This document shows, piece after piece, positions 37,172 to 44,995 of a stretch of 64,000 nucleotides of DNA (position 1 is its first letter; every line of letters begins with the position of its first letter). Both the position numbers and the translations under genes were made by a program. The DNA lies in the NCBI RefSeq assembly GCF_008806385.1, contig NZ_VZZK01000023.1, positions 40,084-104,083 on the forward strand, given 5' to 3'. This stretch comes from Methylobacterium soli. GTDB lineage: Bacteria > Pseudomonadota > Alphaproteobacteria > Rhizobiales > Beijerinckiaceae. Below the pieces are notes generated by a model. It had not been told where the DNA came from. It was given only the letters and a program-made list of their open reading frames with translations, and did no database searches.

Positions 37172-38008
37172 ATGAACCGCACCATGCCGCCAACCAGTGC
37201 GTCGATCTCAGCTTGCGCTGCCAAGCTTCTTGCAGCCTCCGATCAACGTCAGCAAATTCCGCTTGTAACCGAGCGCGATCCGACCTTCGACCTCGCCGAT
37301 GCCTACCGGGTCACTGATGAGGTAAGACAGCTTCGCGAGGCTCGCGGCGAGGGCGTAGTCGGACGTAAGATCGGCTTCACGAACACGACGATCTGGGACG
37401 AGTACAACGTCGCGGCGCCGATTTGGGGCTACGTCTACGACACCACACTGCACCGCTTCGCCGACGTCACAGGCCCGGTCGCACTCGCGCCCTTCGTCGA
37501 GCCGCGAATCGAGCCCGAGATCGTGTTCGGCCTCGCCCAAGCTCCCGAGGTGGGCATGGATGAACGGGCGCTATTGGCCTGTGTCGGATGGGTCGCGCTC
37601 GGCTTCGAGGTGGTGCAATCGTTGTTCGAGGGCTGGCGCTTCCGCGCGCCCGACACGGTCGCGGCGTTCGGCCTGCACGGCGCCCTCTACGTCGGCGAGC
37701 CCGCGGCCGTGTCGCCCGGCAGCGAGGCTGCCTGGTTCGAGGCGCTCGGCCGCTTCGACATCGAGCTTCGGCGAGACGATGCCCTCGTTGAGGCCGGGCA
37801 CGCTTCGAACGTCCTGCGAGGCGGCCCCTTGTCGGCACTTCGACACTTGGTTGAGGTGTTGGCAGCCGATACGAGCAGCCCGCCACTGACCGCGGGAGAA
37901 GTCATCACCACCGGCACCCTGACGAACGCCTACCCGATTAGGGCCAATGAGTTGTGGGACACCCGGATCGCCGGGCTGCCACTCGCTGATGTCCGCCTTG
38001 CGTTCTAG
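37172..38008 (+). CDS. 2-keto-4-pentenoate hydratase-family protein (FAH superfamily)
   Basis: A 278-residue enzyme. VVGRKIGFTNTTIWDEYNV (about 62-80) and VEPRIEPEIVFGL (about 109-121) supply the acidic metal ligands typical of the MhpD/DmpE hydratase group within the fumarylacetoacetase superfamily. Then come GWVALGFEVVQSLFEGWRF and AGEVITTGTLTNAYPI, where the conserved Thr-Gly-Thr lies. Family members hydrate 2-hydroxypenta-2,4-dienoate or decarboxylate related oxo-acids in aromatic breakdown. No other catabolic gene is nearby, so the true substrate is open. AGAAG stands 7 bases before the ATG. Confidence 0.88.
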   Translation: MNRTMPPTSASISACAAKLLAASDQRQQIPLVTERDPTFDLADAYRVTDEVRQLREARGEGVVGRKIGFTNTTIWDEYNVAAPIWGYVYDTTLHRFADVTGPVALAPFVEPRIEPEIVFGLAQAPEVGMDERALLACVGWVALGFEVVQSLFEGWRFRAPDTVAAFGLHGALYVGEPAAVSPGSEAAWFEALGRFDIELRRDDALVEAGHASNVLRGGPLSALRHLVEVLAADTSSPPLTAGEVITTGTLTNAYPIRANELWDTRIAGLPLADVRLAF

Positions 38009-38088
38009 CCCCTGAAGTGCACGGCATGTCGGAACGATGACGCGGCGCATGGCTTGGTTCCCGTCTGCCATAGCCACGGTACGCCGCC

Positions 38089-38277
38089 ATGCTGGACGAA
38101 GCAGATACTCCGAGACCGGACGAGAGGCCCGAGCCGGTCAGCGATCCACCGGCACCGCCTCAGGGACCCGAGCGCGATCCACCATCCGAACCGGCCATAC
38201 CGCCTGTAAAAGGAAGCCGCTCAGACGAGCTCATGAAGGAGGGCGACGCGGGCGACAAGCTCGGCGACTTTGCCTGA
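38089..38277 (+). CDS. Small Pro/Glu-rich disordered protein
   Basis: A 62-residue protein (MLDEADTPRPDERPEPVSDP...) that is very rich in Pro, Glu and Asp and ends in SRSDELMKEGDAGDKLGDFA. The C-terminal DELMKEGDAGDKLGDFA looks conserved rather than random. Similar short acidic proteins occur in Methylobacterium, from memory. Whether it is expressed cannot be judged here. Confidence 0.4.
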   Translation: MLDEADTPRPDERPEPVSDPPAPPQGPERDPPSEPAIPPVKGSRSDELMKEGDAGDKLGDFA

Positions 38278-38324
38278 CAGCGACGATGCCATCGCTCCAC
38301 GAGGTCGCGGCCTGAAGCCAGCGG

Positions 38325-38954
38325 CTAAAAGGGGCGACCGCTCCCTGCTGCTCGCGCATCGGCGATGAAATCGCCAAGGATCGCTCGGGCCTCGCGCGTG
38401 ATCGCCAGCCCCGCCATGGCTGGACTGCCTGCCTCGAAAGGCGACTGCGGTGCGTACTCCGCGACGGACTGTGCCGTCCGCGCATAATCGTCAACCCGCA
38501 GGAGAGCGGCGGGCCGCGAGCGCGAGGGCGAAGTCGAGCCCTGCCGAGATGCCCGCCGCGGTGACCCGGTTGCGGTCAAACACCACGCGCTCATCAACCG
38601 GGATCGCGCCGAGGAGCGGCAGCACGATGTTGCGCATCTGGGCGGGCGTGCCGTCACCGCCGGGCACGAATAGCGGGTCGAGATCGGCGGGGCAGTCGGC
38701 AAAGCTCGTCGTCGCGAGCAGGCTGATGCCGATGTCGCTCGACACAGGGCCGGGGGTTTGGACAACGAGATAAAGGCTGCCGGGCGCGAAGCCCACCAGC
38801 TAGCCTTGCGGCCCGACCACGTCGAGAGCTGTCCTTCTCGGATAGAGCAGCATGGCGAGGCGTAACGGCTGCCTTGTCGAGGGCGGAGGAGATGCGTCGC
38901 GTGCCCGAGCGGGGCGCAGCACCAGGAGGCTCGCTGCCACGAGAGCGGCCGCAC
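38325..38954 (-). pseudogene. Decayed DJ-1/PfpI-family gene
   Basis: Three pieces of one DJ-1/PfpI-type protein (isonitrile-hydratase-like) are seen on the minus strand. The first is LRLAMLLYPRRTALDVVGPQ, then a stop. The second, from about 38796, is VGFAPGSLYLVVQTPGPVSS to DPLFVPGGDGTPAQM and RNRVTAAGISAGLDFALALA. The third, in another frame, is SPFEAGSPAMAGLAITREAR. An in-frame stop, a deletion around the nucleophile region and a frameshift make it inactive. Confidence 0.75.
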
Positions 38955-39295
38955 CGGCTTCGCGGCGAATCACTATGATCGACGATCCCGCTTTCGGGGT
39001 GCCCCCCTCGCCGATTTCAGACTGGCGCCGTTTGTCGCCGCCACAGGCTGCGCAAAGCGCGGAAGGGGAGGAGCGCCAGCTTTAGCACGGCTCGCAGGAG
39101 GAGCACGGCGAGAACGGTGAAGACCGCGGCTAGGGAATTGATCAACGCGCGCACTCTCTGATCAGTCGAGGGCCGACCCGTCTTCGACGGCTGCCCACCG
39201 GTCGATGAGGCGCCCGGAACGCGGCGACACTGTGAAGGCGACCGGGTGCGACGCTGCCGAGGCGTCGCACCCGGTCGCACCGTGTTGCGGTTAGG
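38955..39295. other. Gap; contains a strong hairpin and a doubtful membrane ORF
   Basis: A minus-strand frame (39017-39280) contains one hydrophobic stretch, LAAVFTVLAVLLLRAVLKLA, and could encode a small membrane protein, but its N-terminal part overlaps the hairpin at 39238-39278 and no good start is visible. I leave it unannotated as a gene. Confidence 0.35.
39238..39278. terminator. Perfect 17-bp inverted repeat, likely terminator
   Basis: Arms 39238-39254 (GCGACCGGGTGCGACGC) and 39262-39278 are exactly complementary, with a 7-base loop. It begins 18 bases beyond the stop of the small gene at 39296-39526 and therefore fits as its terminator, although no long T-tract follows on either strand. 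Confidence 0.55.
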
Positions 39296-39526
39296 TCAGT
39301 CGAGATTGGACTCGACCGTGATGGCGGCGAAGTACGCGGCGAGGCGCTTTCCCGCTTCGAAATCCGCGCAATCGATGTTCACCTGGGTGGGCCAGACGCG
39401 AGCCTCCTGTCGGAGTTGGTGCAGGATCCGCTCGGCCGTGTCGGCGGCTTCGGATTCGGTGTGTCCCGTCACGCGGCATTCGTACCGCTTGCCGGAGATG
39501 ACGATGGTGTAGGGGGCGGATCGCAT
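39296..39526 (-). CDS. Small hypothetical protein
   Basis: A 76-residue protein, MRSAPYTIVISGKRYECRVT, beta then helix (SEAADTAERILHQLRQEA), ending in AAITVESNLD. It looks like a compact alpha/beta domain. No family recognised. A strong hairpin follows its stop. Confidence 0.55.
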   Translation of the reverse strand: MRSAPYTIVISGKRYECRVTGHTESEAADTAERILHQLRQEARVWPTQVNIDCADFEAGKRLAAYFAAITVESNLD

Positions 39527-39616
39527 GGCCTGAAGATGGTTGGCAGGGCCCGCTTTCGCGCTGTGACAGAAGGCCCGATCCCAGGCTCCGACGACGCGCG
39601 ACGGGAGCGCAGCGTC

Positions 39617-40340
39617 TCAGGCCGCCTCGCCCGCGACGGTATCGAGGATGCGTGGGATCGCCGCGCGCACTTGGAAGAAGCCCCTCGTCGCGTGTGGCCA
39701 ACACGCCTCGTCCCATGCCCGCCGCAGCCGCAGCACTCCGGCCGGCAAGGCCGCCGCGCGCGGCCCAACGGGACCCCAGGCGCTGACAACGGGCAGGTCA
39801 TCTGACCAACCTGCTTCCACCCGCCCAACCGGGCATTCAAAGTGGGCCCCCGCTCGCGTCAGCGCGTCCGCCATTGCCGCGTGCATTGCCTTAACCCGCT
39901 CGCGGTCGAGGCGGCGCTTGCCGCCCGCGTAGAAACCCTCTGCCTTCGCGCGCGATACCCTCGCGTTGACGCTCCTTAATGGAACGGCGCTCCATCTGCG
40001 CGACCATGCCGAGTACCGTCAGCACGACGTGCCCCATGTCACCACGCGTCGAGACGTGTGGGTCGAGCACAGTCACCGAAGCGCCCTGCTGCTCGGCTTC
40101 ATGCACGACGTTGAGCACATCGCGCGTGTCGCGACCAAGGCGGTCAAGGCGCGTGACCACCAACTCATCGCCGGGCCGCAGGAACTTCAGGATGGTGGCG
40201 ACTTCGGCTCGGCCGTCGCGGCTTGCGTCCGATACCTTCTCTGAACGGATGATCGCACAGCCCTCCGCCTTCAGGCGCGCAAGCTGAACGTCGAGCTCTT
40301 GATCGATGGTGCTGACGCGGGCGTAACCGATGCGGGGCAT
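39617..40340 (-). pseudogene. Serine recombinase (resolvase) gene with frameshift in its C-terminal part
   Basis: The minus-strand frame from 40340 encodes a resolvase catalytic domain: MPRIGYARVSTIDQELDVQL with the nucleophile Ser10, VTRLDRLGRDTRDV, and AQMERRSIKERQREGIAR. At about 39960 it shifts: the 149-aa product ends in unrelated REGRGFLRGRQAPPRPRAG, while the next frame continues correctly as KAEGFYAGGKRRLDRERVKA and MHAAMADALTRAG, the hinge into the DNA-binding HTH. After that, homology is lost and another coding-like stretch (to 39617) follows without a visible HTH. The catalytic domain might still be made, but the protein lacks its DNA-binding domain. Confidence 0.75.
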
Positions 40341-40410
40341 AGGGCTGTAACCTCAAGCTTTAGGCCCGAGGCTACCGCGTCACAAATAGGCGGTGTCTAC
40401 TCAGAAGTTA

Positions 40411-41335
40411 GACCCCGTTTCATAAGGCTCGGGCGATCCGCCTGACGAGGATCATGGCTGCGGCGAGGACGAAGAAGGCGAGCGCGGAGGACGGGGTGGC
40501 TTCGTGGTCGCGGGCCAGTCTGCGGCATCGGGCGATCCAGCCGAAGCTCCGCTCGATGACCCAACGCCTGGGCTGCACCGCGAAGCCCGTCTCGCCCTGC
40601 TTGGGTTCGACGACCTCGACCGTGATGGCGGTGGCTGCGCCGACGCGCTCGCCGCGATAGGCGCGGTCGGCAAAGCAGTGGGCCAGGAAGGGGAAGAGCC
40701 CGCGCGAGGCTCGAAGCAGGGCAATCGCGCCGTGGCTGTCGTGCAGGTCAGCGGGTGAGACCCCGGCCACGAGCAGGCGGCCGTCCGTATCCGTCAGCGC
40801 GTGGCGTTTGCGCCCAACGACCCGCCGGGCCGGATCGTAACCGCGCTCGCCTGCCACCCCCACGCCACCCGAGCGGGCGGCTTGCGCATCAACGACACAG
40901 CCGGTCGGGCAGGCCTCACGCCCGGCGCGCTCGCGGTCGGCCATCGTGAGGGCATGGGTGAGGCGCTCGAACACGCCTGATTGCGAGAGGCGCAAGAACC
41001 AGCGATGCACCGTGCTCCAAGGCGGGAAGTCCAGCGGCAGATGCCGCCACGCGCAGCCTGTCCGCAGCACGTACAGGATGCCGTCGAAGGTTGCGCGCAG
41101 TGGCCGGCGCCACGGGCGGCCTGTGCTGGACGGCGCAGGCAGAAGCGGCACAAGCACCGCCCACTCGGCATCGCTGAGGCTGGTTGCGTAAGGCAAACTC
41201 TCGCGCGCAAGCTCGGCGCGGGCGGCGGGCGTCCACATCGGGGTTCCTGGGTGAGTGTCAGACACTCTCCCAACACCCACGATGCCCGCCGCTCACCGAA
41301 CAGCTAAGCTGTTCAGCCTGTTATGAAACGGGGTC
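40411..41335 (-). mobile_element. Complete IS5-family insertion sequence (925 bp)
   Basis: Terminal inverted repeats are perfect over 15 bp: GACCCCGTTTCATAA at 40411-40425 and its complement at 41321-41335. TTA is found directly outside both ends (40408-40410 and 41336-41338), consistent with a 3-bp target duplication. The element carries one intact transposase gene whose stop lies inside the left repeat. It appears recent because neither the ends nor the gene are decayed. Confidence 0.93.
40420..41238 (-). CDS. IS5-family transposase
   Basis: A 272-residue DDE transposase. LSDAEWAVLVPLLP begins the DUF4096-like N-terminal domain, followed by GCAWRHLPLDFPPWSTVHRW. The catalytic acids are the D in CVVDAQAA, the D in CFADRAYRG and the E in RWVIERSFGWIARCRRLARD. 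It is a single open frame with no programmed shift. ATG 41238 with AGGA six bases upstream is preferred; the frame also opens from 41280. It mobilises the element bounded by the 15-bp repeats. Confidence 0.93.
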   Translation of the reverse strand: MWTPAARAELARESLPYATSLSDAEWAVLVPLLPAPSSTGRPWRRPLRATFDGILYVLRTGCAWRHLPLDFPPWSTVHRWFLRLSQSGVFERLTHALTMADRERAGREACPTGCVVDAQAARSGGVGVAGERGYDPARRVVGRKRHALTDTDGRLLVAGVSPADLHDSHGAIALLRASRGLFPFLAHCFADRAYRGERVGAATAITVEVVEPKQGETGFAVQPRRWVIERSFGWIARCRRLARDHEATPSSALAFFVLAAAMILVRRIARAL

Positions 41336-41363
41336 TTACGACTCAGGTCGCACAATGAGTGAC

Positions 41364-41391
41364 GTCACGCCAGGGTATACCCGGGCGTGAC
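41364..41391. repeat. 28-bp near-perfect palindrome around GGTATACC
   Basis: GTCACGCC and GGCGTGAC form the outer arms and GGTATACC the palindromic centre, separated by AG on one side and CG on the other. It lies 45 bases past the stop of the NACHT gene and 26 bases outside the IS5 element. It may be the terminator of the NYN-NACHT operon, a recombinase or regulator site; there is no clear T-tract. Confidence 0.5.
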
Positions 41392-41435
41392 AAATATTCA
41401 GAAATCAACTTAACCATAGGCTGAGATACGGCAAC

Positions 41436-43688
41436 CTATTCAAGGCCTTCATCTTCTAAATTTTTCTCAGAGTTGAAAATTTTGATACTTTCACTAAAGA
41501 CTTCTTCGATGAACGGCTTCAAATGATGAGGCGGGTTAAGTACGCGGCTGAGAGTTTGCCTGTTACGTACGTGATAGAAGGGCGCACGCGGACCGGATGC
41601 AGCTACGTCAGTGCGCTCAACCAGCACATCATGACGCAACATGATGTCCCTGAGCTTCTCCCAGTGAGGATCATCGAGAATGCGACGTGCCGACTTTTCA
41701 TCGCCGTCTCTGATCCAAAAAGGCTTATAGCGACTCAGGCGACCGAGCAAATCGAATAAACCGAACTTCAAGATTCCGCTCAACGCTTGCTCAAGAGAAA
41801 TCTTTACTCCCGAGTTTTTCACTTGCTTCTCAGCAATCCAGTCCGCAATATGCTCAGGATTTGTAAGTGTGCGTTCAGGCAATTGCACTATCAAAGGATG
41901 GGGAAATACATCAGGTATCGCAGTTGAATCGTCTGCAATCAGGGTGAGTATGTGACTCTTTGAACGGAAAGAGATTTTAGTAAGATCTGCATTCCTAACA
42001 TCTAGCTGGGCAATTGACACGTTACCAAGTTTTAGCGAAGATACGGTTTCAGACAGATACGCATCGTCAATAGAAAGGTCAAAAATCTTTATCGACTCAG
42101 GAACGGTATGAACACTCGCAGCAGCCATAATTAGAACTGCAATGTTGGCTCTGGATCTATCATGATTTCCAAGCGCCTGCAGCTGATCCCCGGCCGAAGT
42201 CAAAAACGCTTCTACAACGTGTTCAGGCTTGTGCCGAACAACTTCAGAAAAGTTTTGAAGAAATTCCATTCCCAATATATTTCGTCTTACAAATTTTGGG
42301 ACTTCACCCTCCGCCAGAGAATTTATTGCGGCCGAAGCCAGAAAATAGTTGAGGACCTGACCATGTATAAAGCGCCTGTAGCCGCGCCGATCATCCTCAG
42401 TGAGGAACGCTATGACACTTGCTCGATTTTTCAGAACACCTACTAGTGGCGTTGGGACCGTATCCGTCGCTGCAATCTCTGCAAGCCAAGAAAGGTATTC
42501 CCCAGAAATTGCCTCGGTTTGATTTTCAGCTAGGTCCCGAGCAGTTTCCTCCATAAGGTTTTGTATAAACTGTTTTCGTTGATCAGGAGTTGTTATCGCC
42601 TCTACATCACTCCCAAATTTCGTAGCTTCTCGCTCAATCATGGCAATCATGAGAAATGTCAGCAAGTCATCGATTTTTTCATTCTGCAAACGCGCGATTG
42701 TTTCCTCACGAGCTAAATGGGTAAGGAAGAATGGCCGTAAAGCGTATGATCCGCTCTCAAATAAAGGAGCTGAAATCTCAGACTTAAGCATTTCGTCTGA
42801 CCAACCATTTTCTTTCAGCCAACGAGTTGCGACGTTTGGAGCAGTATGCTGGAGAGTAAATGCATGTAAGCTGTCGCTCTGGCTGCGAAGAGATGTTAGT
42901 GCTGCCGAGAGCCTTTCTGGACTGATGAACGTCTCACGGCCTGAAAGAAGAATGTTTCCTGCCCCCCTCGATTTTTCGACAAGGCTATTAACCTGTGCCC
43001 AAGCTAGATCGTAACCGTTTGGATCCCCTAGCTCATCAAAGCCATCGATGGCGAGAACAATTAATCCATGCTTGATAAGAGTAGGGATCTGATCGTAAGT
43101 AACTTTCACACGTAAATTTTGAAGGCTGAAAGCCATGAGATCGAGTATGTTCTGAAGCACACGGCCTCTACTTTCGACATGGAGCAAGAGAGGCTTTCGG
43201 TTTTGTCGATAACTCTTCGCCCTTGCAAGTGACAAACTTCGAATCAAAGTCGTTTTCCCGATGCCAGCGGGGCCATCGAGCAAAACTACATTAACGCTAT
43301 TGTCTTTGGAGGCTTTCTCATTAAAAAGCAGCTGATCTAATGCCGCTTCTGCAGATTGTTCATCGCTACCCCTCGACTGACCAAACAGGGGAATCGTTGT
43401 TAATGCCGAGTGACTTGATAAGCGGATCACTTGGCTGTCAGCCCACCGCCCTAGATCTGCATAGCTTGGTGAAGCGAGCAAGCTTCTTAGATCCACAAAT
43501 TTTTTTTCTTGCTCTATTGTTCTTTCAAACAATGCGCCGTCGGTGTGGACAATTAATTCTACGGGATCGCCGTCTTTTATAAATCTAATCACCCCATTAT
43601 TAGCATTACTGATAATCGTGGGAGCTTCCGTTCCCAAGTCCGCGAATGGTGAAAGATCGTCGGCGATCTCTTGAAGATCTGATGTCAT
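41436..43688 (-). CDS. NACHT-type STAND NTPase
   Basis: A 750-residue protein with an N-terminal part of about 130 residues without known fold, then a NACHT NTPase: Walker A GPAGIGKT at 139-146, IVLAIDGFDEL at 210-220 (the small-residue plus D-E pattern that distinguishes NACHT from other P-loops) and NILLSGRETF (about 245). Winged-helix and helical sections follow, and a segment SIAQLDVRNADLTKISF resembles pentapeptide-type repeats. In bacteria such STAND ATPases sense phage products and trigger an effector. No effector domain is fused here. The overlapping gene upstream supplies a NYN nuclease-like protein, so that is the probable effector. The DNA is notably AT-richer than its neighbours. 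Confidence 0.82.
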   Translation of the reverse strand: MTSDLQEIADDLSPFADLGTEAPTIISNANNGVIRFIKDGDPVELIVHTDGALFERTIEQEKKFVDLRSLLASPSYADLGRWADSQVIRLSSHSALTTIPLFGQSRGSDEQSAEAALDQLLFNEKASKDNSVNVVLLDGPAGIGKTTLIRSLSLARAKSYRQNRKPLLLHVESRGRVLQNILDLMAFSLQNLRVKVTYDQIPTLIKHGLIVLAIDGFDELGDPNGYDLAWAQVNSLVEKSRGAGNILLSGRETFISPERLSAALTSLRSQSDSLHAFTLQHTAPNVATRWLKENGWSDEMLKSEISAPLFESGSYALRPFFLTHLAREETIARLQNEKIDDLLTFLMIAMIEREATKFGSDVEAITTPDQRKQFIQNLMEETARDLAENQTEAISGEYLSWLAEIAATDTVPTPLVGVLKNRASVIAFLTEDDRRGYRRFIHGQVLNYFLASAAINSLAEGEVPKFVRRNILGMEFLQNFSEVVRHKPEHVVEAFLTSAGDQLQALGNHDRSRANIAVLIMAAASVHTVPESIKIFDLSIDDAYLSETVSSLKLGNVSIAQLDVRNADLTKISFRSKSHILTLIADDSTAIPDVFPHPLIVQLPERTLTNPEHIADWIAEKQVKNSGVKISLEQALSGILKFGLFDLLGRLSRYKPFWIRDGDEKSARRILDDPHWEKLRDIMLRHDVLVERTDVAASGPRAPFYHVRNRQTLSRVLNPPHHLKPFIEEVFSESIKIFNSEKNLEDEGLE

Positions 43689-44362
43689 TGATAGCTCCTT
43701 AGGGATCCCAACTTTAAGAAAGCGGTTTCCCCACGCTCCCGAATTAGCAACACTCGGCCGGTGCTCTGAGAGAGAATTGACTCGGCAGTAAACACTGGCG
43801 GCACCAGATCATCGTCTTCTCCCACTACGATCAGCCATTGTGTAGAATCCCGATGTGCGGAATCAACGACGTCACAGGCGATAGCAGTGTCAACCATCTT
43901 TTCTTCCCAATCTTCGTCGGATTTCCGCGTACTTCTCCTGAGTGTGTTGGGTAAGTTACAATTCAGTCTGGCATGAAGTCGCTCTACACTGGCGGATAAT
44001 AGCAAATCCCCGTACTGTATCTCCGGACGAAAAGCGATGCTCCGGCGGGTTGATAGCGCGGGAAAGTCAATATCTGCGGTAGTTCTGATTAAAGCTTTCC
44101 GATTCGGTGTTTGTTCGAACCCCTTATACCAACCGTGATAGATTCGCATGGAAACATCAAAAAATGTTTCCTGATCTAGATTAAACAAAACTTTACTAAT
44201 TACGCTCGTTACGTACTTCATCGTCGCTGTAGCGACGTCTTCCGGTGATCTGTCTCTTGGCTTGGCCGCGTGGATTTGGGAATTCCAATCAATAAAAGCG
44301 GTGGATTTTTGAATTGTTGCCAATGCCTCCCCCAAGATCTCAATAGAACAAATAGTTATCAA
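43685..44362 (-). CDS. NYN-domain (PIN-like) putative ribonuclease
   Basis: A 225-residue protein. TAFIDWNSQI (21-30) is the first strand with Asp25, EEKMVDTAIACDVVDSA (153-169) contains D158 and D164, and WLIVVGEDDDLVPPVFTAES (176-195) supplies the DDD cluster. This order of acids is the NYN/PIN active site, so an RNA or DNA cleaving activity is likely. The stop overlaps the NACHT start by 4 bases (ATGA), implying coupled production. The listed start is TTG 44362; a TTG a few codons later would also keep the core intact. A strongly AT-rich promoter-like stretch lies just upstream. Confidence 0.78.
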   Translation of the reverse strand: MITICSIEILGEALATIQKSTAFIDWNSQIHAAKPRDRSPEDVATATMKYVTSVISKVLFNLDQETFFDVSMRIYHGWYKGFEQTPNRKALIRTTADIDFPALSTRRSIAFRPEIQYGDLLLSASVERLHARLNCNLPNTLRRSTRKSDEDWEEKMVDTAIACDVVDSAHRDSTQWLIVVGEDDDLVPPVFTAESILSQSTGRVLLIRERGETAFLKLGSLRSYQ

Positions 44363-44995
44363 TGGTTTTCGTGCGCCCCCCGGTCGGTTTACTCGCTCCC
44401 CATATCTAGCTGTAATTATTATTGTTTATTTAAAACATTAAATCGTTTGATCTTGGCGTATCATAACTGAGTGCGGCGATATTGCGTTTGATGGTTACGA
44501 GCACGTGCTCCGGTATTAATATCGGCAACACTAAGGAACCGATGACGGAATGCAGGACGCGCTAAAAATGCGCAAGCGTCGTAGGCGGTGATCGCGAAGC
44601 TATGTATCCCAAGGCGGCCTCTGATTCCCTTCCACAGAGACGGGGATCTAGGATCGGCTACGTGGGGATCGTGGAAGTTCGTCATTTTGGGCTCGCCAGC
44701 CGTACAGGATCAGGGCCTGCGCGAGGCACTGATTTCGTGGACAGTATGACCTTTTCACGTCCACTTGGCGGGCTCAAGCAGGAAGGCGACTTTTCCGAAT
44801 CGCCTGCGGCTTTCGCGAGCGACCGTCCGACGCCATCCGCCTGAAGCCAATGTAAGCCGTTCGAAAATGTGGGCTGTAATGATGGGCAGCTAATCTAGCC
44901 AGCCGGAAAAGCCATTATTATTCAGCAACTTACCGAAGATAAGCGGCGGAGAGGGAGGGATTCGAAGTCACGGCCGCAGCTTGAAGCTAAGCACT
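44363..44995. other. Upstream region of the NYN-NACHT operon and intergenic DNA before the integrase
   Basis: 44390-44460 is AT-rich (TAATTATTATTGTTTATTTA) and is the likely promoter of the minus-strand NYN-NACHT operon. The remainder has short frames without support, and a tRNA-Ser-like 22-mer at 44951-44972 (listed separately). Confidence 0.45.
44951..44972 (-). repeat. tRNA-Ser 3'-end-like fragment, possible att remnant
   Basis: On the minus strand this reads TTCGAATCCCTCCCTCTCCG plus CC, the T-loop-to-acceptor end of a bacterial tRNA-Ser. There is no tRNA body next to it: the T-stem 5' side is already different. It lies 24 bases after the integrase stop. Such 20-odd-base tRNA tails are typical integrase att cores. 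Confidence 0.45.

Noticed and set aside
39617..39886. Independent 89-aa gene MHAAMADALTRAG...
   Set aside because: Its first part is the C-terminal continuation of the frameshifted resolvase, so the Met is internal rather than a real start.
44602..44844. 80-aa plus-strand frame between the NYN gene and the integrase
   Set aside because: No ribosome site, no family signal, random composition.
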